Source of the DNA: Megalobrama amblycephala
Taxonomy: Eukaryota; Chordata; Actinopteri; Cypriniformes; Xenocyprididae
Assembly (NCBI RefSeq): GCF_018812025.1
Contig: NC_063057.1
Coordinates: 21,561,138 to 21,625,137 of the forward strand
DNA: 64,000 bases
Reading direction: 5' to 3'
Part shown: positions 1-10,601 of the stretch, one piece after another
Numbering within the stretch: position 1 is the stretch's first letter
How the letters are laid out: the number at the start of each line of letters is the position of its first letter
The notes under the pieces: model-generated
What the model was told of the DNA's origin: nothing
What the model saw: the letters and a program-made list of their open reading frames with translations, nothing else
The model's database searches: none
Position numbers and translations under genes: made by a program

Positions 1-593
1 TGAAAATATTCCAGGATTTTTCTCCTTATAGTGGACTTCAATGGACTCCAAATGGTTGAAGGTGAAAATTACAGTTTCAGTGCAGCTTCAAAGGGCTTTA
101 AATGATACCAGACAAGGAATAAGGGTCTTTACAAATCGAAACAATAGGTCATTTAAAAAAAAAAAAAATGTAAATGTACATGCTTTATATAAACAAATGA
201 TCACCTTTGTAAGTGCTTCCATTTTCCGTATTCTTCAAAAAGCTTACACTGTATGTCCTACGCCTTCCCTATTCTACTTAAGGAAAAAATGTAACTGCCA
301 CTGCGTTCGTTCCGTACGTAGAATAGGGAAGGCGTAGGACATACTGTGTAAGCGTAGCGGTTTTGGCGGAAGGACTTACAAAGGCGATCTTTTGTTTATA
401 TAAAGCATATACAGTTGTTGTTGTTTTTATTCTTTTTTTTAAATGAGTGATGGTTTCTCTAGATAAGACCCTTATTCCTCGTCTGGTATCGTTTAAAGCC
501 CTTTGAAGCTGCACTGAAACTGTAATTTTGACCTTCAACCGTTTGGAGTCCATTGAAGTCCACTATAAGGAGAAAAATCCTGGAATGTTTTCA
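1..593. repeat. Long palindromic (foldback) repeat, non-autonomous
   Basis: The left half reads back as the reverse complement of the right half around a centre near 297. The ends are TGAAAATATTCCAGGATT on the left and the complement of TGAAAACATTCCAGGATT on the right. The mirrored open reading frames in each half are products of this symmetry, not genes. The bases after it (594-702, through GATGACATGGGGGTGAGTAA) look like the tail of the same abundant fish repeat family, so the whole element may extend past the left edge of the window. There is no transposase. A single strand would fold into a hairpin of about 290 bp. Confidence 0.8.
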
Positions 594-702
594 TCAAAAA
601 CCTTAATTTCTTTTCGACTGAAGAAAGAAAGACAAGAACATCTTAGATGACATGGGGGTGAGTAAATTATCAGGAATTTTTTTTTAAAGTGAACTAATCC
701 TA

Positions 703-956
703 TAAAGGGATAGTTCACCCAAAAATGAAAATTCTGTCATCATTTTCTCAACCTCAAGTTCTTTCAAACCTGTCAGAATTTATTTGTGCGTAGGAAAAAA
801 AATACTATGGTAGTCAGTGGCTGCTGAGATCTGCTTGGTTACAAACATTCTTCCAAATATCTTCCTTTGTGTTCAGCAGAACAAAACAAATTCATACAGG
901 TTTGGAACAACTTGAGGGTGAGTAAATGATGACACGAGTAAATGATTCTCTTTAAG
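703..956. mobile_element. Angel-like miniature inverted-repeat element
   Basis: The left end reads AAAGGGATAGTTCACCCAAA, the signature end of a very common cyprinid palindromic miniature element (Angel-type by my recollection). The right part carries the complementary GGAACAACTTGAGGGTGAGT and ends at TTCTCTTTAAG. The two halves are partly palindromic and diverged, and the far right TIR is degraded. It is non-coding. A second copy lies at 57470-57720. Confidence 0.65.
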
Positions 957-1378
957 TGGGAAAAATCGTTTATCACACTTTAAATTAACTTCATAAAGCA
1001 ATAAAACAAAAAAATCAATGCATGCCATAAAAAGTGCTCAAACAATTTATTTTAAAAGTTAAAATAAAGAAGACTGCCAGGGTTAATTCAGTCTTTAGGT
1101 TTTTGCTGCAGAGTCCATGGGAAGATAGGCGATGATGGATGGTGGTGAGAGGGATAAAGGGTGGGAATGGGAATAGAGATGAGGAAGAGCAGAGCTGGTA
1201 ACAGTGTTATGGCTACAGGTGTTGCGTAAAAAACCTCAACATTAGCCTTGATGGTCTTTGGCTTAACAAAATGGCCTAAAGGCCAAATTCAAAAGCAGTG
1301 ACACTGCCCACTGTAAACAGTTCACTACGTTTGTAAGTGGTGTTTAAGGCAGTCAGCTACTGTACTTAAAAACATATC
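957..1378. other. Gene-free interval
   Basis: This is AT-rich sequence followed by a purine-rich stretch (about 1130-1195). I see no open frame with recognisable homology and no terminal repeats. Confidence 0.5.
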
Positions 1379-1529
1379 GGCTGCGTCCGAAACCGCCTAC
1401 TTCTCTACTATTTAGTAGGGGAAAAGCAGTAGGCGAGCGAATAAGTATGTCAGAAGCAAAAAGAGTAGGCGAAAATTACCTGGGTGACGTACTAATTCTC
1501 GCGAGATTCGGCCGTGCGCCTACTTAAAG

Positions 1530-1605
1530 TGCGTCCGAAAACGCCTACTTACCTTCTTTATAATAGGGAAAAAGCAGTAGGCTAGAAATTAAGTATGTCA
1601 GAAAC
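1530..1605. repeat. Second copy of the transposon's left terminus
   Basis: TGCGTCCGAAAACGCCTACT, followed by a stretch with GCAGTAGGC and AAGTATGTCAGAA, repeats the order seen at 1379-1455. It is either a subterminal repeat of the element or the remnant of a related insertion. Confidence 0.6.
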
Positions 1606-3149
1606 CTCAGTAATCATTAATGAGTAGTCGAGAAGTTCCCGGATGGCCTACTACTTCCGCCCAGATTCTGAAGTGTTCCTCGCTGGATACTTTTCTATCC
1701 CAGGAGGCCACGGGAGAGAATACGTCATAATCAAACACAGAGGAGGAAAGCGACGCGGATGCTGTCAAATGTGAGTATTGAAAACCAAAAACATGGTTCT
1801 TGTGTTAAAGTCACATTTGTTGAACTACTGTAGAGTAAACTGCTGAATGTGTAAAGATGCTAGACAGTATAGTTGTGATTTTACTGTAAAAACATGTTTT
1901 ATTTTGTATAGATAACAGGGAGCTCTAGTAAACACACATAACTTAATTCTCCGAAGAGGATACATCTTAAAGATGCTTACTAAATGTTTATTTAACATCT
2001 GACAGGAAAATATTAAGAATATATAAAGTATTATGACTTATGCATGATGGATTATGTTCCATGAGTGATGTGTGTGTGTGCTATTATGTAGAATTCACTG
2101 TTGTCTACACTGTTTACATTACATGAATGCAAGTAATGTAAATAAACAAATGTACACTTAACTAGACAGACATAAGTTATCTATTTTATTTGTCCGTTAG
2201 TACTTTTAATAAAACAAGGAACATATGTGTTGGATAAAAAGTGAGTTAAAACAAATCTTCAACTACCTCAAAATTTAAGGATTTGTAGATTTGAGCACAT
2301 AAATCTCAGAGGAAACTTGAATCTTGTCTGATGTTACAGGGACAGAAATTAATACAAAGTCTATTTAAATCTTAAGTTGTAGTTTATTTTAATTATTGTA
2401 ATTTCAAACAGAGTTATTACAGTACTTTTCTGATTCTTGATGTCTGTGCATTTGTTGCAGAGCTTTGTGTTGGAGCAGGACCTGTGAGGAAAGATGACAG
2501 TGGCATTTGTGAAGAAAAAAAAAAAAAAAAAAGGAAAACCTGAAACAAAAATATAAAGATCATTTTGATACTTCTAATACAGAAATCAGATAACATTGTA
2601 CTGCTAAAATGACTGCTTTTGTATTATGTTTGTAGGATGCGAAATGTCCTCAGACTGGTGTGAGCACTGAGGATGGAGAGACACAGCAGATCCTGGGAAT
2701 GGTTCCGTGTCATGGATGAGACTCTCCATCACTCCTCCTGCCCTTACTGCCTCATCTGACCTGATGTTGATGTGATTTCTTCATCCTCAGTGAGTCCAGA
2801 GCCAGCGAGAGCATCTAGACAAAGACCAAAGGACAGTGAGGATGTGATTTTGATCAAGTTTGTTCTGCTGGTTTCAGTTCATACACTGGAGCTTCAAAAG
2901 CATCATCAAATAATGTCATGAAGCTTCTGGATGTCAGGCTCCATTGACTGATATTGTAGAAACTACCTGGACAAACTTGATCAAAATCAACTTTTGTCTT
3001 CAGGAAAAAAAAAAAAAAATGAACACAGGGATTGAACAGCGTGAAGGCAAGTGAATAATGACTGAATTTATTTGTTTGGGTGAACTAACCCTTTATGCCT
3101 CCAAATAGCGTTTGTGCTCGAAACACTAACAAAAAAGGATTTAAAAAAA

Positions 3150-3345
3150 TCAAATTTACATTTGGCAGATGCTGTTATCTAAAGTGACTAACAGTGCTCT
3201 TATTACAGGGATGATCCCGTTGGAGCAACCTGGAGTAAAGTGTCTTGATCAAGGACACACTGGTGGAGACACTGCAGAGATCAAACCAGCAACCTTCTGC
3301 TGACCAGCTCAGTGGTTTAGGCCACTACACCACAAACGTAATGAA
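3150..3345. repeat. Common fish SINE-like interspersed repeat
   Basis: The run from ACATTTGGCAGATGCTGTTA through ATCAAGGACACACTGGTGG to GGCCACTACACCAC is a frequent fish repeat. The segment GATCAAACCAGC resembles an inverted tRNA B box (GGTTCGATC-like), which suggests a tRNA-derived SINE inserted in the 1379-4964 element in reverse. The class is by resemblance only. Confidence 0.5.
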
Positions 3346-4965
3346 GCTACAAAAGAAATCATCATGTAATTGTAAAAATATGAAATGAAGTATGGCAAGA
3401 AACTGAATGCTGACGTGAATGAATTGTAAAATGTTTTAATCTGTTTATTCAGTCATGCTGATGGAGAGCACATGAATGTTTGCAGCAGACACAGCAGAGC
3501 CAGATTGTCTCGCACATCTTTTCCCACTCCTGCTTCAAGCTTGTGGGGTTCAGAGGATCATCATCATGGTCTTCCTCATCCTCTGGATCAACGATGTCCC
3601 CATTGAGAAGAGCAGCGGTGAGGGACATGATGGATGAAGGTGTTCATCAGCTGCTTCATCAGAATAAAGCTGCAGAATCGGCACAGCTGTGTGAGATGAG
3701 AGCAGGACTGTAAATACGTGATTGTTAGAGCAATACGTTTGAATGAAGCTTTGTTTCGTGTGTTGTTGACTTGTACATGCATTTATTTAATTATTGTTAT
3801 TATTACTTTTATTAATTCTTTACTTATTAATTATGCTATTATCAGTAAATGTATATATTTTATTACTTCATGCTTTCATTGACTGTAAATGGAGATATAT
3901 TCACATCAGCTGTATTTGTCTAGTGTGTGTTCATGCACAGCTGTCATAAAACAAAACATTACATTACAATTTGCTTGTTTTACTAAAGAAGTAATATGAA
4001 AAGTAATATAATCAAGTTTTGGTTTATGGTTAATGTTGGGGTGTGCTAGCAAAGCAATTCATTCTGAGGTAATCTTAATTTCAAGTAGATTTTACTTACA
4101 TTTTTTGAGTATAAAATCAACAGTCTTCTTCAAAGGCGAGATCTTCGAGCAGCTGCTGATGTCTTCTTTGGCTTCAGACATTATTAACACTGAGGAAAAC
4201 TGCACTAGGTAGGGCTGTGGAGTTACTGGTGCTGTGAGGTGTTAGTGCACCTGTCGCTCATCTTTATTTTATTGCAGGACCTATAATAACATACAAGATC
4301 AGGGAAAATACCAGTTGTATCTTTAACAATGAACAATAATAATGAAAAAAAAAAAAAGTGTTTGTATACATCATCGTTTGAAATTATATACAAACAAAGC
4401 ATGATGACAAGGTTAAATATTTTGAATACATCATAATGCATAAAAGTATTTATTTTATTTATTATTTGTAAGCCTGAGGGATGAAACTAAGAGCTAATTC
4501 AACAAGAAAATGTGGAAAAAATTTGATTTATGCTTGTGGATGGACATTTTTGCATATAAAATAAAGAAATTAATAACATTCACACGAATTTGGGTATTTG
4601 TAACAAAAAATAAACTCGCATTATAAAAATATAAGAACTTTAAATTAACCCAAAATATATTAGTTGTAGCCTACTACAATTACAAAATTACTGGCAGCTG
4701 TTTCTTCAACAAGACCACAAAATAAGCAGTTTAATCAATATCAAGATATTAACAGATAGAAGAGTGACAGGTTTAATTCTTCTAAGTTTTGCGCTTGTGA
4801 TAACGTCGTAGGTCACGTGATAACCTCAACATGGCGGATTATTTTCGGATCTCGCATACTCAACGAGATTTGGCTGTTAAGTACCTACTCTTTTGGCGCT
4901 CGTTAAGTAAGTACTTAATGAAATTAAGTACCTACTCATTGAGTAGGCGGTTTCGGACGCAGCCA

Positions 4966-5036
4966 GTCTGTCTGTCTGCTTGTATGTTGTATTGTTCTAT
5001 CTATCTGTCAGTCAGTCTGTCTGTCTGTGTGAGATG
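4966..5036. repeat. Degenerate (TCTG)n / (CTAT)n microsatellite
   Basis: Imperfect TCTG and CTAT tetranucleotides begin directly beside the right terminus of the 1379-4964 element and continue into CTGTGTGAG. The array may be why no target duplication can be seen. Confidence 0.8.
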
Positions 5037-5096
5037 ATTAAATGTGCTTTTCTTTGGCTAACTATTTATACCTGAAAATTTTATAATGCACTCACC

Positions 5097-5204
5097 TGAT
5101 TAGCTGCTTTTGCACGATCTGGGGCATGTTTTAGGGTCGTGGCAATCATCTCCTCCACACTCTGCGATTTTTGGTGTGGGTATGCCTTACTGCAGGCACC
5201 TTGA
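5097..5204 (-). pseudogene. Possible small exon of a transposon gene
   Basis: On the minus strand this segment is open and ends ...RAKAANQ just before a good splice donor (CAG then GTGAGTG). The peptide includes EEMIATTLKHAPDRAKAANQ. It lies downstream of the transposase at 5282-7301 in the same orientation, so it could be a 3' exon of that element or of a second element gene. I do not recognise the domain with certainty. Confidence 0.35.
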
Positions 5205-5281
5205 TTTAATACAGAGATCACAGTTATTAAAATAGGAACTAGAAATTAGAATTAGAAAAAAAGCAGCATTTTCCAAAAGCA

Positions 5282-7301
5282 TCAAACATTGATCTTATTC
5301 AAGTCCTCTTTGCATGGAAGTAACACAAACTTCCATAGCACATTTGTGGCTTGGGTAAAAAGGAGTTCATCCTTCAATCCAGAGAGCAAGAAAATGTCTA
5401 GCTGTGATGATGGTAGGGGATAGACAAAAAGATCTGTCTTGTTCCTAAATCTTTTGTACACGATTAAGGTTTCTCCTGTGTTCCTCGACCACCAGGTTTT
5501 GCACAACAACAACATCGGTGTTTTTCAGCTGGACACAGTTATTCCCAGTGCAAATCTGCACAGAGAAGTGAGCAAACTGCATTTTTGAATACTGCTCTTT
5601 CACATTTAGACCATTTGGGACTGGGCCATTGTCATGTGGTCTTTGTAGTGTCTTCTCTGCATCTGACTGCATTGTTCGCATGGCCTCTTTTTCTGACAGT
5701 CTTCGTATGACTTGTGCTAAAGGTTTGTTTGGTTTTCTCATCATTCGTTTAATTTGGCCAAGGGAAATTCTCAAAGGGAAAACAAGAGATGTTGTCAAGT
5801 ACCCCAAATGCTTGTACATCATGAATAAAAAGAGTCAAGCAATGCATGTTGTAAGTCATGGTTTCTTTTCCATACAGTCTGCTGCAGTGCTTCCACAAAC
5901 AAAACCAGGAGGTTTCCAGCATAGTCTGCGTAGTCTGCACACAAGGATGGACTTAGAAAGATGGTCATAGCAACTGAAAGCAGCATGAAGTTTTCATACA
6001 TCGCCTTTGGAATATTTCCTTTCAAACAGACTGGTGCAGTGTACAAGAGGAATATACGAAATTCAGTAGCCTTCCAGCGGTCTGACTCGATTACAGATCT
6101 CGGTTTTCTGTTAATTTCTGACGGCGCATGAGGTCGTAGCTCTGTCAGTTGTGAAGAAACATTTCTGACAAACGCTGGACCTAAACGAGTCTTCAGTGGC
6201 CCTTTCTGCCATAGAGAGATGAGTTTGTGTGTAACCCCCAAACATACAAGGTGCATGTAGTCAAGAGGAAATGATATCACCAAACCAATGGACAGTGATT
6301 CTAAAGGTGTTTTCCCACTGTAGTGCGAGTCCTCAGAAAGAGAATCAAAATGGTCATGGTTAGACCTCAGACAGGCTGCTGTTTCTGGAAAGATCATACG
6401 GTTATTGTGGTAAACTCCCTTTTGACAGCATTTGTCACATCCATAGTACCCATTGTGACCCTTAGAATTTCTGATGAAGGCCCTTGCAGGTGCATCACAA
6501 ACAATGGCAGAGATCTGGACCCTAATATTTCTGGTCTTCAAAAAAGAAACCTTCTTTTTCAAGATGCTGCATTTCCTCAACAAAGTCTTGTAGGAAATCA
6601 AGACTGGCTGGTTTTTTTCTCCCCAAAAAACATCCCAATGACGAATGGCAACTTGTTTGTCTGGACCCCATCATTGTAGTTTTCTACAAGGCCTAAAATA
6701 GGCCAGAATTGAGAGTTTGAGCTCTTGTATAGAGGAAGGCCATCTATATTAACTTGCAGGGACACTGACTGACACATTGGATGAACAACTGATGTTGTGA
6801 GGTGGGACAACAGACCGTGTTCAATGCCAGCATGAAAATAAGTCCCCCAGAGACTTCTTTTATTTCCACCACTGATTTTGTTTTCAGCAAAGTCCGTGAA
6901 TCTTTAGGAAGGCCTAATTCAGGTAATTTGTTGCACAAAATCTTGAGTAGTTCAGTCAGTGATGAATGTGGAATTTGTTTCCTGACAGCCCAATCAGAAA
7001 GTAATGCTCTGATATCATCCTCCTCATCTGTGCTTTCATCATTGCTGTCCTCTGTGTTCCCAGCAAAGCTCTCACTAGCTCCTCCCTCACTGCTGCTTAG
7101 TGTTCAATCATATACTGACTCCACTCTATTGTTGGACTCTGGTGTTGTAAGAGCCACTTCCTCAAAATTGCTTATGTTGTGACAGTCAAGTCTCTCCTCA
7201 GTTATTTCATCATCTGTTTCTACAGATGCTGACTGCAGTTTTTGCAAATCTTGCTCAACTCCTCTTTGAATTTTTCTGCGTTTACTCCAGTAACTGGACA
7301 T
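5282..7301 (-). pseudogene. Transposase pseudogene, CACTA/EnSpm-like family
   Basis: The reading begins MSSYWSKRRKIQ near 7301 and runs to a C-terminal block ending about 5285. Recognisable blocks in order are LLSDWAVRKQIPHS, LGLPKDSRTLLKT, LQVNIDGLPLYKSS, IGMFFGEKK, GHNGYYGCDKCCQKGVY, FPLDYMHLVCLGVTHKL and KPNKPLAQVIRRLSEKEA. These match my recollection of animal CACTA-like (CMC) transposases with a DYMHLVCLGV motif. It is broken by an in-frame stop at about 7104, a frameshift in a G run at about 6843-6847, and further shifts near 6600, 6545, 5850, 5770 and 5480. It should be inactive. That it is a transposase is strong; the superfamily is less certain. Confidence 0.75.
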
Positions 7302-7484
7302 GTTACCTGGAGATAAACACTTCTGAATATATCTGTAAAGGAAATCAAATGATAGCATCAACACTGGGATGTTGATGATCATGTTATCACTAATAATTGC
7401 TTTAAAAAAATTAAATTGTAAATATTTGCAAAGGTGTCCACTGATGTGGTCACAGGCACAGCCATTTAAAATGTATACACCCAT

Positions 7485-7886
7485 AGTAGTGGCAAAATAA
7501 ATTATTGCTAAATTTGTTTGATTATGTTCTATGAAAATGATATAAGCTTATATGCAGGTCTCCAGGAGAAACTGGCAGCTATGAGATTTGATGTGCCCCA
7601 TGGACGCACCAATATTAAGCATAACATCACTGCAGCTTTTGTTGACCAAGAGCAGACATGGCATAATTGTAATATACATTTTTTTTAAGGGTTAGTTAGT
7701 TTTTAGTTGGTGATGCCAGAGACCTAAAGGGGAGGGGACTATCATATGGATGTAAGTGGGGAAAAACTGCCCAGGTAAAAAAATAAAAATACATTTTTAT
7801 AATGTTTTTAAAGTGCTCTATTTTCACACACTAATTTTGTACTTAATATACAAAAAATTTGTATTTAGTACTTCTTAAGTACAAAA
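7485..7886. other. Interval between two transposase pseudogenes
   Basis: No confident gene. A short open stretch on the plus strand (about 7558-7680, beginning after TATATGCAG, peptide starting GLQEKLAAMRFDVPHGR) could be an orphan exon of an unrecognised element. A small hairpin lies at 7826-7895. Confidence 0.35.
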
Positions 7887-7895
7887 CTAGTGTGT
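7826..7895. repeat. Short palindromic element, about 70 bp
   Basis: ACACACTAATTTTGTACTT at 7826-7844 is answered by AAGTACAAAACTAGTGTGT at 7877-7895, one mismatch apart, around an AT-rich core. This fits a tiny foldback miniature element sitting where the downstream transposase reading is lost. Confidence 0.65.
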
Positions 7896-9365
7896 TAAAA
7901 ACAGATACTGCACAACCCCTTCAAGCAATATCATGCATAATGTCAACAGCGTAATTCTCTGAAGAATGAAAAAACTGTAATGAATTGAGTGGACAACTTC
8001 TCTTAAGGCCAAACAGTGGTGCAAGAGTGGGATCTTGTGCCAGAGCATTGCAATGTTCTGAATATAGCTCCTTTGTTCCAATTATCAAATCTGGGTCATC
8101 TACACTAAATATAGACTGCAACTTTGTTTTGTCAGTTAAGCAAAACCGGCAACAAGTAGGTTGCACTGAACGACTCAACCATACCAAGCAGTCCATGTAA
8201 AGCTAAATTGTCACCAGTAACCTGAATGACAGAACCCTGTAACATAGTATCTGAGAAGGGCACATTGATTTCCCTTTGATTCCAGAATTTTCAGATCCTC
8301 TACCAGAGGCTGTAAGATTGGTTCAAAGCCATATTTTTTCAAGTCTACTGAATGGAAAAGGGCCACAAGATGGATGTTCATTAAAACAGAATTGATCTTG
8401 GGGGCAAATTTCTTAAAATAAAATAAAACAACCAAGTTTGTGTATTCCTTTTTTGGATCCAAGTGGATTTGCAGTTCGAAATCGTCGTAATATAACTGTA
8501 TTTGAAGAGCATGCTCTTTTTGACCAAATAACATATGCTTTTTGAAGTAAGAACCATCATTAATGTCTTTGTAAATACCATCTTGATGACTTTTAACCTG
8601 CTGGAAAAAGTGGCAAAGTTCAGAATTTGTAAACATAGACTCAAGAGTTCCTAAAATGGGCACATAGACAAATTTGTCATTGACAGGAACTTAACTGTAT
8701 AATCCTGTAGTTTTATCTTTGCGCACATCATAGCGCACACCAAGAGCATATTCCACCAGTTCAACAATTTTCCATTTTTTCTCAAAGTGTCTCTGTCTCT
8801 TTGTTTCAGTATTAAGGCAAGAGAAAGGATTTTCTAGCTGGTGAAAACATTCTTTAACTTTGTCTAGGGTTTGCAAAGGCACCTCTGATGAAAGACATTT
8901 TAGAACAGTGTCTCTTGCTTGAGCGTGAACATCACTTACAAGTTCTTCCATTGAACCAACTAAACATTGAACAGTATTTTCAGAGACTCCAGCTGCTTGT
9001 ACTTGAGCAACAATAGCACTACACATATCCGTTAGTTGCCGATTTTCAACAGGAGTCTGAAAAGTGACTGGAGGATCCTCAGTTAGGGTATCAGAAACAG
9101 GAACATTGATACCACTACCAACGTTCTCAGCAGTACCTGAGGCTACACAGTCTCTGTGCACTCCCAAAATATGTTTCTTGAACCCATAATATGTATAAAA
9201 CACAGATGAACATCCAGGTTCGCCACATTTCAACCGTAATGAATGCCCTGGGTACAAACCATGATGAAACTTCAGATGCTGAAACAAACTTGAATAACTT
9301 CTGTGGTGTACCTTGCAAAGGAAGCATGAGAACATTTGAGCAAGACGCTGGGCGCTGGGAGTCAA
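7887..9365 (-). pseudogene. C2H2-bearing transposase pseudogene of a second CACTA-like family
   Basis: From about 9365 the minus strand encodes two C2H2-like motifs (CFLCKVHHRSYSSLFQHLKFH and CGEPGCSSVFYTYYGFKKHI), then a helical region (VQCLVGSMEELVSDVH). A distal part follows with YFKKFAPKINSVLMNIHLVA, LTDKTKLQSIFSVDD, GLKRSCPLNSLQFF and the conserved DIMHD...LEGVVQY motif. The first and second parts share a frame and are separated by a single TAA stop near 8691. Frameshifts follow near 8275, 8150 and 7930. The motif resembles DYMHLVCLGV of the neighbour at 5282-7301, but the proteins are different families. The gene is cut at about 7887, where a small palindrome begins. Such C2H2 plus DDE proteins are abundant in fish transposons. 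Confidence 0.7.
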
Positions 9366-9690
9366 ACCTCAGTGTTGTGAATTCTCACACGGATTTCTTT
9401 GACCCTTGGACTTTCCTTGGCAATGCCCACATCAATGCCATACACCGTTGTTTGAATGAACGTGTAGAAGATGCACAAGGCCTCATCATACGACACAAAG
9501 ACAAAGTGCGCCTTAAAGAGTTCATCAAAGGCTGCAACAGCTGTCTGCGTCATGCAGGGAATGGCCTTCTGGTCCAGGATGATGTAAAACTTCTGAATGC
9601 TACTCCTCTTTTCTCCAACACAGAGGAGGAAGGGCTGTGTAGATCCAACTTGCTCAAGAAATGTCTTGATGTCTTGAAGAGCATATGATG
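9362..9690 (-). pseudogene. C-terminal fragment of a transposase related to the 7887-9365 family
   Basis: The minus strand reads a block including FDELFKAHFVFVSYDEAL and FYTFIQTTVYGIDVG, which I recall as the C-terminal end of fish transposases of the same type as the gene next door. It sits upstream (in minus orientation) of that gene's N-terminus and runs directly into it. So a C-terminal piece precedes an N-terminal piece: either two element copies in tandem or a rearranged one. A protein start is not visible. Confidence 0.6.
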
Positions 9691-9935
9691 AGAGATTTTA
9701 TAGTGTGCAGTTTTTTTTTATAACAGCTAACAGATCTTTCATGTTCAAATTCACAAAAAAAAGTCTTTACATTTTTAAAATGTATTATGTTGAGATCTAC
9801 ATTAACCAAAATTAACAAATGCAGTGCAAGTATTGTTCAGTGTGTTTCAGTAACAAATGAAATCTTACTGTAATGCGTTTATGAAATCGTTTCACCCTTG
9901 AATTGTAGATGTAAGAAGATTTTAATGTGAGATGT

Positions 9936-10601
9936 GAAGAGAGTTTTCTGCTCAATTAGGGCGATTGGCTGAGATATACAGGGATACCCGCCATCCCCTA
10001 GGATCCAGAAATTCTCAGGTGGGTAAAGCTGCTGGCAAAATAGTGGACTGTTTTTCAGAACTCTGGAATCATGAACTGAACCTGGGTATCCTACGAAGAT
10101 GTCTAAAAACTTGCCTCTGTGGTCACAAACTGCTAAGAGCTGAATTGAGTAAAACAGTTTGCGGTTGAGGTAGCACTGAGCATCTGTACTAGGTGGCTTG
10201 ATTCTCACTTGGCACCCATCAATGCTTCCTACAGCATTTTTGAAAGCTGCAGATTCAGCGAGGTGAGCAAACCCATCTCCAACCTTTTGCAATTCTTCTG
10301 CAGCTTGGAAATGAATCATCTGGGCTCTTTTGCAAACTATCTTATTTGCCACACGGTGAACAATTTCATGTACAGTGGAGCGGGGAATATCAAAGGCTCT
10401 GGATACGACCCGATAGGAAGTTGCGCTGGCCAACCAGAACACAAAAACAAGCACTTCCAGCTCATGTCCCCATCCATGATCATAATGGTCACGCAGGAAT
10501 GAGAACAGATGTGTTAGTGTCTGCCTTGTAAGCCTGTAGTCTGGCCTTACATCACTAACTCCATCATAAAAAAATGGAGAGAACTGGCATGTTATGAACA
10601 A
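9936..10601 (-). pseudogene. PIF/Harbinger transposase (HARBI1-like), 3'-truncated
   Basis: One long open frame encodes about 215 residues of a DDE_Tnp_4 type nuclease. An HTH-like segment (YRVVSRAFDIPRSTVHEIVHR) is followed by AVGSIDGCQVRI with the first catalytic Asp (about residue 128) and by GYPGSVHDSRVL with the second Asp (about 178), then ILGDGGYPC. After QPIALI the match to the family stops and the frame runs into unrelated sequence, so the region with the catalytic Glu is missing; full-length HARBI1-type proteins are about 350 residues. The frame has no ATG at its upstream edge, so the real start is lost or in another exon. This piece has no stop or frameshift, suggesting it is younger than its neighbours. 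Confidence 0.85.

Larger units (their letters stand above)
1379..4964. mobile_element. 3.6-kb DNA transposon with GGCTGCGTCCGAAACC terminal inverted repeats
   Basis: The left terminus GGCTGCGTCCGAAACCGCCT (1379) is matched exactly in reverse complement at 4942-4964, over 23 bp. A second diverged copy of the left terminus lies at about 1530-1605. No intact transposase is visible; the interior has only short open frames and a tRNA-like repeat at 3150-3345, so this is probably non-autonomous or deeply decayed. I could not find a convincing target duplication (left flank ends ATATC, right flank starts AGTCT). The superfamily is unassigned. Confidence 0.7.

Noticed and set aside
41..553. Two similar open frames on opposite strands with the same start (MDSKxLKVKIT)
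   Set aside because: They are the two arms of one palindrome, not genes.
7558..7680. Possible plus-strand exon (GLQEKLAAMRFDVPHGR)
   Set aside because: An acceptor-like TATATGCAG precedes it, but no matching donor or partner exon is visible; kept only as a note in the interval entry.
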